Source: Erythrobacter sp. (GTDB lineage Bacteria; Pseudomonadota; Alphaproteobacteria; Sphingomonadales; Sphingomonadaceae). From it: a DNA stretch of 6,408 bases. The stretch is from the NCBI GenBank assembly GCA_030731635.1, contig JANQTR010000215.1, positions 1,982 to 8,389 of the forward strand. The letters are read 5' to 3'. The notes under the pieces were generated by a model. It saw only the letters and a list, made by a program, of their open reading frames with translations. It did not search any database and had not been told where the DNA came from. Below, one piece after another: positions 1 to 6,048 of this stretch (positions within the stretch are counted from its first letter, which is position 1; each line of letters opens with the position of its first letter). The position numbers were made by a program, and so were the translations under genes.

Positions 1-51
1 GGCGCGCTTGATGATTTTGCGCGGAGGGAGCGGCGCTATGGCGGACGATAA
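1..51 (+). CDS. uppS: Isoprenyl transferase / undecaprenyl diphosphate synthase, C-terminal tail (partial, 5' end outside window)
   Basis: Reading from base 1 the frame gives 16 codons and a TAA stop at 49-51. The encoded tail reads GALDDFARRERRYGGR. UppS (cis-prenyltransferase) proteins end in a very similar stretch, for example the FANRERRFGG region of the E. coli enzyme, so the RERRYGG match is diagnostic despite its short length. UppS condenses isopentenyl diphosphate units onto farnesyl diphosphate to make the C55 carrier lipid for peptidoglycan and other envelope polymers; it is cytosolic and membrane associated. uppS directly upstream of cdsA is the usual order in proteobacteria. The gene overlaps cdsA by 14 bases, and its last codons contain the cdsA ribosome-binding site. 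Only the tail is visible, so nothing can be said about its active site. Confidence 0.85.
   Translation, partial: GALDDFARRERRYGGR
23..30 (+). promoter_or_regulatory. Ribosome-binding site for cdsA
   Basis: GGAGGGAG is a strong Shine-Dalgarno match ending 7 bases before the ATG at 38. It decides the cdsA start in favour of 38 over the in-frame TTG at 8 and ATG at 11, which lie upstream of it. It sits inside the last uppS codons, so the two genes are probably translationally coupled. Confidence 0.8.
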
Positions 52-808
52 CGGGCAGGTGGCAGGGCCAGAGCCAGCAGCGGCCGTGTCCGATTTGCCG
101 GTGCGGCTGGCATCGGCCATCGTCATGCTGGTGGTCGCAGGCAGCGCCCTGTGGCTGGGCGGGTGGTTCTGGACCGCGTTTGTCGTCGTCCTGGCGGGCG
201 GCGTCTTGTGGGAATGGAACAAGCTGGTGGGCCGGTTCGGGGTATCGGCACTGGCTGAGACCGCGTGGTTCTTTGGCGGCGTGCTGTATATCGGCGGCGC
301 AGGTATCGCGATGCTGGCGGTGCGCAACGGGCGGCAGATATTGCCGCTGGATACGCAATTGACCGGCTATGGTCCGCTCGAAGTGTTGGTAGGGTTTATC
401 CTGCCCATCGTTGCGGTGGATGTGGGGGCGTATTTTGCTGGCCGCGCGATTGGCGGGCCCAAGATCGCGCCCAAGATCAGCCCGTCCAAGACCTGGGCGG
501 GGCTGGGCGGTGGCGCCGTTTTGGCGGCCTTGGTGGCGGTGGCAGTGGAACTGACCGATTTCGGCCCTGCGGCGGTTCCGGGCTATAATGCGCTCGGCAT
601 CGGCTTTGCGGTGCTGGGCGGGGCGTTGATCGCGGTGCTGGCGCAAGCGGGCGATTTCTTTGAAAGCTGGATGAAACGGCGGGCCGGGGTGAAGGACTCT
701 GGTGCCCTGATTCCCGGGCATGGCGGGCTGTTTGATCGGCTTGACGGGTTCCTCGCGGTGTTCTTCGTGCTGTTTGTGATTGCCACAGTGCCCACTTTGC
801 TGGGATGA
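38..808 (+). CDS. cdsA: Phosphatidate cytidylyltransferase (CDP-diacylglycerol synthase)
   Basis: CdsA is an integral inner-membrane enzyme that converts phosphatidic acid and CTP to CDP-diacylglycerol and pyrophosphate, the branch point for all major phospholipids. The 256-residue protein is a little shorter than the E. coli enzyme (285 aa). It shows several hydrophobic segments, with the first two at about residues 21-55. The family-typical stretch DVGAYFAGR (128-136) is followed by ISPSKTWAG (147-155). The full CDP-DAG synthase signature spans residues 210-236: S210, K213-R214, K219-D220, then PGHGGLFDRLD (226-236). All conserved signature residues, including the K-D pair and HGG, are present, so the enzyme should be active. 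The ATG at 38 is chosen because a strong ribosome-binding site precedes it; starts at 8 or 11 would add ten or nine residues upstream of that site. It overlaps uppS and is followed 7 bases later by dxr, consistent with one operon. I see no sign of damage. Confidence 0.97.
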   Translation: MADDNGQVAGPEPAAAVSDLPVRLASAIVMLVVAGSALWLGGWFWTAFVVVLAGGVLWEWNKLVGRFGVSALAETAWFFGGVLYIGGAGIAMLAVRNGRQILPLDTQLTGYGPLEVLVGFILPIVAVDVGAYFAGRAIGGPKIAPKISPSKTWAGLGGGAVLAALVAVAVELTDFGPAAVPGYNALGIGFAVLGGALIAVLAQAGDFFESWMKRRAGVKDSGALIPGHGGLFDRLDGFLAVFFVLFVIATVPTLLG

Positions 809-815
809 TGCGGCA

Positions 816-1982
816 ATGACGCGTGTTCTTACCCTGCTTGGCGCGACCGGATCGATTGGGGCATCGACCCTCGATCTCGTCCGGCGCAACCGTGATGCCT
901 GGCGGGTTGAGGCGCTGACGGCGCATTGCAGCGCGGTGGAACTGGCCGCGCTGGCTATCGAATTCGATGCGAAGATCGCGGTCGTCAGTGACGAAAGCTG
1001 CCTTCCCGAATTGCGCGCGGCGCTGGCCGGCAGCGGGGTCGAAGCGGCTGGCGGACGCGCGGCGCTGGTCGAAGCGGCGATGCGCCCGGTGGACATGACC
1101 GTGGCGGCGATTGTCGGCTGCGCCGGGCTGGCCCCGGTGATGGCCGCGATTGAACGTGGCGGCACCATCGCGCTCGCCAACAAGGAAGCGCTGGTTTCGT
1201 CGGGCGAGATGATGATGCAGGCGGTCGCCAAACACGGCGCCACGCTGCTGCCGACCGACAGCGAACACAACGCGATTTTTCAGTGTCTCAGCGGCAATCG
1301 GATGTCCGATGTCGCCAAGATCACGCTGACCGCAAGCGGCGGGCCGCTACGCACCTGGACGCAGGCACAGCTTGATGCGGCTACCCCGGCGCAGGCTGTC
1401 GCCCATCCCAACTGGTCTATGGGCGCCAAGATCAGCGTTGATTCGGCCACGATGATGAACAAGGGGCTCGAATATATCGAGGCCTATCACCTGTTCCCCG
1501 TCGGGCTCGACCGGCTCGGCATTGTGATCCATCCGCAAAGCGTGATCCATTCGATGGTTGAGTTTCGCGACCGCTCAACGCTGGCGCAGTTGGGCCCGTC
1601 GGACATGCGCGTGCCGATTGCCTCGTGCCTTGCCTGGCCGCAGCGGATGGAAACGCCGCTCAGCCCCCTCGATCTGGCCACCATTGGCGAACTGACGTTT
1701 TTCCCTCCTGACGAGGAACGCTTCCCCGCGACCCGGCTGGCGCGAGAGGCGATTGTTGCGGGCGGATCAGCCCCGGCTATCCTCAATGCGGCGAACGAGG
1801 TCGCGGTCGCCGCGTTTCTTTCCGGTCAGATCAGGTTCACCCGGATTGCCGCAGTGGTTGAAGAAACCCTGCAACGCAGCAATGATGCGCCGCGCCCGGT
1901 GACATTGGATGAAGTGCTGGCGGTCGATCAATCCGCGCGCCGCCACGCGCTCGCTCTGCTGGAGACCAACGCCTGTGTTTGA
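816..1982 (+). CDS. dxr: 1-deoxy-D-xylulose 5-phosphate reductoisomerase
   Basis: Dxr rearranges and reduces 1-deoxy-D-xylulose 5-phosphate to 2-C-methyl-D-erythritol 4-phosphate using NADPH and a divalent metal. It is the first committed step of the cytosolic MEP pathway and feeds the UppS reaction. The 388-residue protein begins with the NADPH-binding motif GATGSIG (9-15) and carries LANKEALV (N122, K123, E124). The metal ligands lie in TDSEHNAIF (D148, E150) and NKGLEYIE (E219; E222 also conserved). The catalytic-loop motif HPNWSMG has H197, and IHPQSVIHSM follows with H239. These correspond to E. coli D150, E152, E231 and H209. The region between the first metal motif and the loop is about ten residues shorter than in E. 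coli. A helical C-terminal domain containing ILNAANEVAVAAFL completes the protein. The ATG at 816 gives an N-terminus matching the family; the open frame extends up to 780 but would add 12 unconserved residues overlapping cdsA. The ribosome-binding site is weak (GGGA at 802-805), so coupling to cdsA translation is likely. Confidence 0.98.
   Translation: MTRVLTLLGATGSIGASTLDLVRRNRDAWRVEALTAHCSAVELAALAIEFDAKIAVVSDESCLPELRAALAGSGVEAAGGRAALVEAAMRPVDMTVAAIVGCAGLAPVMAAIERGGTIALANKEALVSSGEMMMQAVAKHGATLLPTDSEHNAIFQCLSGNRMSDVAKITLTASGGPLRTWTQAQLDAATPAQAVAHPNWSMGAKISVDSATMMNKGLEYIEAYHLFPVGLDRLGIVIHPQSVIHSMVEFRDRSTLAQLGPSDMRVPIASCLAWPQRMETPLSPLDLATIGELTFFPPDEERFPATRLAREAIVAGGSAPAILNAANEVAVAAFLSGQIRFTRIAAVVEETLQRSNDAPRPVTLDEVLAVDQSARRHALALLETNACV
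1961..1964 (+). promoter_or_regulatory. Ribosome-binding site supporting a GTG start for rseP
   Basis: GGAG lies 10 bases before the GTG at 1975, inside the 3' end of dxr. The next in-frame candidate, ATG at 1999, has no good Shine-Dalgarno sequence at normal spacing and would remove residues leading into the first membrane segment. The GTG is therefore the better start. Confidence 0.55.
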
Positions 1983-3096
1983 AGCACCCCCTTTCTGGAT
2001 GTATATCGCCGGCTTTGCGCTGCTGCTCGGGCCGTTGGTGACCCTGCATGAACTGGGGCACCTGCTGGTTGGCCGCCTGTTCGGGGTGCGGGCTGAGGCG
2101 TTTTCGGTCGGGTTTGGCAAGGAAATTGCTGGCTTCACCGACAAACGCGGCACTCGCTGGAAATTGTCGCTGCTGCCGCTGGGCGGCTATGTGCAGTTTC
2201 AAGGCGATATGAACCCGGCCAGCGTGCCCGATGCTGATGCCCCCAAGGAGGAAGGCTCTTTCCAGCACGCTGCCTTGTGGAAACGCGCGTTGATTGTGGC
2301 GGCAGGGCCGGTGACCAATTTGCTGGTGACGATTGCGATCTTCGCGGCGTTTTTCGCCATTCTTGGCAAACCGACCATCACCAGCGCAGAAGATTCGCGC
2401 GTGATTGGCAGCTTTTCCGAAGGCAGCGTCGCGGAAGCGGCGGGGTTCAAGATTGGCGATACCATCATGGCGATCGATGGCCGCACCGTTGGCGATTTCA
2501 CCGATCTCAAAACCGCAGTCGCATTGCACCCGGACACACGGATGGTGTTCACCATCGACCGCGACGGTGAACAACTCACCTTGCCGCTCACAACCGCGCG
2601 GGCAGTGGAAACCGATGATTTCGGCAACCAGAGCGCGATCGGCCGGATCGGTGTTGCACCTGCGGGCGGATCTTATGTGCTGGAGAAGGTGGGCGTTCTC
2701 GAAGCTGTCCCACTGGCGGTAAAGCAAAGCTGGGAACTGACCGGCCTGATGGTCACCGGGATCAAGCAGATCGTGCTGGGCGAACGGTCGATCAAGGAAT
2801 TGGGCGGCCCGCTCAAGATCGCAAAATATTCTGGCGAGCAGATGAGCCTTGGCGCAATTGCCTTCATCAATTTCGCCGCGCTGATCTCGCTTAATTTGGC
2901 ATTCATCAACTTCTTGCCAATCCCTGCGCTCGATGGCGGGCATCTGATGTTCTACGCGGCTGAAGCTATCCGTCGCAAGCCCGTGGGACCGCGGGCGACC
3001 GAATGGGCTTATCGCACCGGCATTGCGTTGGTGCTGATGTTGATGGTGGTAGTGACGGCGAATGACATCTTCTCGCTACCCATCTTTGGAAGCTGA
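1975..3096 (+). CDS. rseP: RseP-type site-2 membrane zinc metalloprotease (M50), single PDZ domain
   Basis: RseP-family proteases sit in the inner membrane and cut substrates within or near a transmembrane helix. In E. coli the target is the anti-sigma factor RseA, giving the sigmaE envelope-stress response; in Caulobacter the homologue MmpA processes PodJ. The actual substrate here is unknown. The 373-residue protein has a first membrane segment at about 9-30 containing the zinc site HELGH (H25, E26, H29). LPLGGYVQFQGD follows, then a second segment with AAGPVTN (109-115). One PDZ domain lies at about 143-206. A third segment carries INFLPIPALDGGH, whose D320 is the third zinc ligand, and a last segment is near 346-365. 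All catalytic residues are intact. E. coli RseP has about 450 residues and two PDZ domains, so this shorter form has one. It starts at GTG, overlapping dxr by 8 bases, which suggests coupled translation. Confidence 0.97.
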   Translation: MFEAPPFWMYIAGFALLLGPLVTLHELGHLLVGRLFGVRAEAFSVGFGKEIAGFTDKRGTRWKLSLLPLGGYVQFQGDMNPASVPDADAPKEEGSFQHAALWKRALIVAAGPVTNLLVTIAIFAAFFAILGKPTITSAEDSRVIGSFSEGSVAEAAGFKIGDTIMAIDGRTVGDFTDLKTAVALHPDTRMVFTIDRDGEQLTLPLTTARAVETDDFGNQSAIGRIGVAPAGGSYVLEKVGVLEAVPLAVKQSWELTGLMVTGIKQIVLGERSIKELGGPLKIAKYSGEQMSLGAIAFINFAALISLNLAFINFLPIPALDGGHLMFYAAEAIRRKPVGPRATEWAYRTGIALVLMLMVVVTANDIFSLPIFGS

Positions 3097-3126
3097 ACGA
3101 TCGGAGATTGCGTGCGGCGCCGGTGA

Positions 3127-3167
3127 TGTGCGCTGTTTGCGGGGGAAAGCGGGCCGAACAGCGCGCG
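3127..3167 (+). promoter_or_regulatory. RNA hairpin downstream of rseP, possible attenuator or mRNA 3' end
   Basis: GCGCTGTT (3130-3137) is perfectly complementary to AACAGCGC (3157-3164). Allowing G-U pairs the stem extends to about 13 pairs, 3127-3139 with 3155-3167, around a 15-base G-rich loop (3140-3154). It begins about 30 bases after the rseP stop. No T-run follows, so it is not a classical intrinsic terminator. It may stabilise the end of the upstream mRNA, slow or partly terminate transcription, or be a structured part of the bamA leader. Confidence 0.5.
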
Positions 3168-3262
3168 ATCCGCGTCCGCGTGGCTTGATTGCATAGGGCA
3201 CATCGGGCAGAGGCGGGAACCGCGTTGGGAAGCGTTCAGAACACAGGACGCATAAGATCAAT

Positions 3263-3274
3263 TGCAAGTTTGCA
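3263..3274. repeat. Short near-palindrome, possible operator
   Basis: TGCAA and TTGCA flank a 2-base centre (TGCAAGTTTGCA). It lies 54 bases before the bamA ATG at 3328, in a place suitable for a regulator site. I do not recognise it as the site of a named regulator, and a 10-base match of this kind can occur by chance. Confidence 0.2.
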
Positions 3275-3327
3275 CGTTCAGGGTCGTAAAGGCGCGACAC
3301 GGACGGTTGGAACGGGATTTTAGCTGC

Positions 3328-6048
3328 ATGAACGCAATGAGCGAGACGGGCGCGGGGCTTGCCGCAGGGCTTGCCACAAGACCGTTGAATGGCAATCGGG
3401 CGCGCTTTGCAGCGCTGTTGTGCTGCGGCTCGGTGCTGGCCGGCATGCCCGGCGCGGTGTTTGCGCAGGATCAGGCAGGCGCTGCCCAAGCGGCACCCGC
3501 TCCTGCTCCGGCAGAACGCAGCAACGTGATCCGCACTATCAGTGTGGTCGGGGCCGAACGGCTCGAATCGACCACCATCCTCAGCTACATCCGTCTGCGC
3601 GCCGGGCAGGAATATACCGCTGCTGCGGCTGACGAAGCGATCAAGGATCTTGGCGCGACTGAATTGTTCGCCAATACCAGCATCCGCAATGATGGCGGCA
3701 ATGTCGTCATCACTGTGGTTGAAAACCCGGTGATCAACCGCATCGTGCTCGAAGGCAATGAGCGGTTAAAGCCCGACAAGATTCTGCCCGAAATCAAATT
3801 GTCGCCGCGCCAGATCTTCACCCGGTCAAAAGTGCGCGCCGATGTTGCCCGCATTCTTGAACTGTACAAGCGGCAAGGGCGGTTCGCCGCGCAGATTGAA
3901 CCCAAGCTGGTGCAGCTGCCGCAGAACCGTGTCGATATCGTGTTCGAAATCACCGAAGGGCCCAAGTCCAAGGTTCGCCAGATCAACATTCTCGGCAACG
4001 AGAAGTTTTCTGATGGCGACCTGCGCGGCGAAATGGTGACCAAACAGTCGCGCCTCACCAGCTTTTTCAGCTCCAACACCAGCTATGATCCTGACCGTCT
4101 GGCGTTTGACCAGCAAAAGCTGCGGCAGTTCTACCTGACCGAAGGTTACGCCGATTTCCGCGTAGTTTCGGCGGTGGCCGAACTGACCCCGGATCAGAAA
4201 GACTTCATCATCACTTATGTGGTCGAAGAAGGGGAGCGGTACAAATTCGGCGAGGTCAAGGTCGACAGCCAGCTTCGCGATTTCGACAGCGATTCGATGA
4301 GCAACAGCTTGCCGATGAAGGAAGATGATTTCTACAACGCCAAAACTGTCGAAGACACGGTCGAACAGCTGACCGAGCTTGCCGGACGGTTCGGCTATGC
4401 CTTTGCCGACGTGCAGCCGCGCTTCAACCGCGATCCCGACAACCTCAAGATGAATATCACATTTGTTCTGCGCGAGGCGCCCCGCGTCTATGTTGAACGG
4501 GTTGATATCAACGGCAACACCCTGACGCAGGACAAGGTGGCTCGGCGCGAATTCCGCCTGGCTGAAGGCGACGCGTTCAACTCGCTCGACGTGCAACGCA
4601 CCACGGCGCGGATCAATTCGCTGGCCTATTTCCAGGAAAACTTCGAAGTCACCCAGGTCGAAGGCAGCGCGCCTGACCGGATCATCCTAGAAGCCAATGT
4701 CGAAGAAAAGCCGACTGGCGAATTGCAGTTTTCCGCCGGGTTCTCCTCGATCGAACAGTTCATTCTTTCGGGCAGCATCCGCCAGCGCAATTGGCGCGGA
4801 CGCGGGCAGACCGTGGGGCTCAGCGTCAACTGGTCGCAGTTCTCGCGTGCGGCCCAGGTCAGTTTCAGCGATCCCTATATCTTCGATCGCAATATCTCCG
4901 GCGGGATCGATATTTTCCGGCGCGACTTCAACCAATTCAACTTTAACGGCAATAGCCGCAACACCACCTTCCAGCAGGCCACGACCGGCTTTTCGGCGCG
5001 CGCCGGGGTGCCGTTGACCGAATTCATGTCGTTGGTCGGCAGCTATCAGCTCAATTACGATCAAGTGTCGCTTGATGAGAATCTGTTCTTTTCCGATCTT
5101 GACGGTGATGGGACGCGCGAGTGCGATCCGCTGCTGGCAGGCCGGTTCCTGTGCGACACCATCGGCGACCGGCTCAGCTCGATTGTCGGGCTCAGCCTCA
5201 ATTACAACTCATTGAATTCGCGCATCCGCCCGACGCGCGGGCGCACGGTGTCGTTGAGTTCGGAATTTGCCGGGCTGGGCGGCGATGTGCGTTATGTGCG
5301 GTTCCGCGGGCGCGGGCAGCAGTTCTGGAATGTCGGCAACTCGGGCTTCATCTTCTCGTTGCTGGCCGAAGGCGGCACGATCATTCCGCTGAGCGACCGC
5401 GGCGGCGCCGGTGTTGATGACGTGTTCCTCAACGACCGGTTCTTCCTTGGCGAACCGCAGTTCCGTGGCTTTGCCATTCGCGGCGTTGGGCCGCGTATCC
5501 TGACACAGCAGTATAGCCCCGGCGTCGATGGCGGCCCACCGGTGCTCAACACGGCTCGCGAAAACACCCGCGACGATGCGATTGGCGGACGCAATTACTA
5601 TCTCGGCCGGGCAGAGCTGGAAATTCCGCTGGGCACCGGCGCGCGCGAACTTGGCCTGCGTCCGTCGCTCTGGGCTGATATCGGGGCGCTGTGGGGCGTG
5701 GAAACGCCGATACTGCAGGACAACCCTAATGGTTTGCAGCTTCGCGACGCGGCCGGTGAGTTGCTGTTCATCCAGACAATCACCAACCCCGATAACACCG
5801 TGACCCAGACCGTTGTTACCAGCCCAACCGCCCCCGATGGCACCGCCAATGTCGCGGCAATCCGCAACGGCAGCGCGATCCGCGAAACATTCCTTGGAAA
5901 TTCACCCAGCCCGCGCATCACCGTCGGGATCGGGGTCAACTGGAATTCACCTTTCGGACCATTCCGCATCGATTTTGCGCAAACGATCCGCAAGGTCGAA
6001 GGCGATGATGAACGCCGCTTTACCTTCAACGTAGGAACCCAATTCTGA
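3328..6048 (+). CDS. bamA: Outer-membrane protein assembly factor BamA (Omp85 family)
   Basis: BamA is the core of the BAM complex, folding and inserting beta-barrel proteins into the outer membrane. The 906-residue precursor has a long n-region and a hydrophobic core starting near residue 29, ending in the signal-peptidase site AVFA|QDQ (cleavage after A46). An Ala/Pro linker leads to five POTRA domains at about 68-134, 135-211, 213-302, 303-385 and 386-462. The barrel starts near residue 465, contains the SDPY motif, and carries the lid-loop RGF motif as F712-R713-G714-F715 (VRGF in E. coli). The GG at 753-754 and the terminal strand FTFNVGTQF ending in F906 fit the family and its C-terminal targeting signal. 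It is longer than E. coli BamA (810 aa), partly through loops at about 588-611 and 790-862. The ATG at 3328 is preferred because it yields a normal signal peptide; a TTG at 3262 would add 22 residues, and ATG 3337 is also possible. The ribosome-binding site is weak (GGGA at 3314-3317). Confidence 0.98.
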   Translation: MNAMSETGAGLAAGLATRPLNGNRARFAALLCCGSVLAGMPGAVFAQDQAGAAQAAPAPAPAERSNVIRTISVVGAERLESTTILSYIRLRAGQEYTAAAADEAIKDLGATELFANTSIRNDGGNVVITVVENPVINRIVLEGNERLKPDKILPEIKLSPRQIFTRSKVRADVARILELYKRQGRFAAQIEPKLVQLPQNRVDIVFEITEGPKSKVRQINILGNEKFSDGDLRGEMVTKQSRLTSFFSSNTSYDPDRLAFDQQKLRQFYLTEGYADFRVVSAVAELTPDQKDFIITYVVEEGERYKFGEVKVDSQLRDFDSDSMSNSLPMKEDDFYNAKTVEDTVEQLTELAGRFGYAFADVQPRFNRDPDNLKMNITFVLREAPRVYVERVDINGNTLTQDKVARREFRLAEGDAFNSLDVQRTTARINSLAYFQENFEVTQVEGSAPDRIILEANVEEKPTGELQFSAGFSSIEQFILSGSIRQRNWRGRGQTVGLSVNWSQFSRAAQVSFSDPYIFDRNISGGIDIFRRDFNQFNFNGNSRNTTFQQATTGFSARAGVPLTEFMSLVGSYQLNYDQVSLDENLFFSDLDGDGTRECDPLLAGRFLCDTIGDRLSSIVGLSLNYNSLNSRIRPTRGRTVSLSSEFAGLGGDVRYVRFRGRGQQFWNVGNSGFIFSLLAEGGTIIPLSDRGGAGVDDVFLNDRFFLGEPQFRGFAIRGVGPRILTQQYSPGVDGGPPVLNTARENTRDDAIGGRNYYLGRAELEIPLGTGARELGLRPSLWADIGALWGVETPILQDNPNGLQLRDAAGELLFIQTITNPDNTVTQTVVTSPTAPDGTANVAAIRNGSAIRETFLGNSPSPRITVGIGVNWNSPFGPFRIDFAQTIRKVEGDDERRFTFNVGTQF

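Larger units (their letters stand above)
3097..3327 (+). other. rseP-bamA intergenic region (leader of bamA)
   Basis: This is the only non-coding stretch of any size in the window (231 bases). It contains a strong hairpin (3127-3167), a tandem pair of CCGCGT (3170-3181), a weaker bulged hairpin around 3217-3237 and a near-palindrome at 3263-3274. A bamA promoter could lie here, since bamA is often transcribed separately from upstream lipid genes. I see only a poor -10-like TAAGAT (3253-3258) with no properly spaced -35 box. GGAAC at 3216-3220 is not followed by CGTT at the spacing expected for an EcfG-type promoter. No convincing small protein-coding gene or tRNA was seen. Confidence 0.6.

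Noticed and set aside
477..1268. Open frame of 263 codons on the minus strand across cdsA and dxr.
   Set aside because: The product is rich in Arg, His, Gln and Pro with no recognisable domain, and it lies opposite two well-conserved genes. Long antisense frames are expected in high-GC coding DNA.
1837..2943. Open frame of 368 codons on the minus strand across dxr and rseP.
   Set aside because: Despite its length it runs opposite the dxr end and most of rseP, has low-complexity Arg/His/Gln-rich composition and matches no family I recognise.
3127..3167. The hairpin as a classical intrinsic terminator.
   Set aside because: No run of T follows the stem; the downstream bases are GC-rich.
3216..3236. 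GGAAC and CGTT as an EcfG-type stress promoter.
   Set aside because: The two elements are only 12 bases apart, not the usual 16-17.
3262..3327. Upstream TTG start that would extend BamA by 22 residues.
   Set aside because: The added residues would precede the n-region of the signal peptide, are unlike BamA N-termini and would read through the near-palindrome. ATG 3328 is simpler.
3412..3435. LLCC in the BamA signal peptide as a possible lipoprotein box.
   Set aside because: The residues before the cysteines (A-L-L, L-L-C) do not fit the L-[AS]-[GA]-C lipobox, and a normal A-x-A-type site (VFA) follows at residue 46.
3826..4596. Open frame of 256 codons on the minus strand within bamA.
   Set aside because: It lies wholly opposite the POTRA-coding part of bamA and shows no domain or signal peptide, so it is best explained as an antisense shadow.
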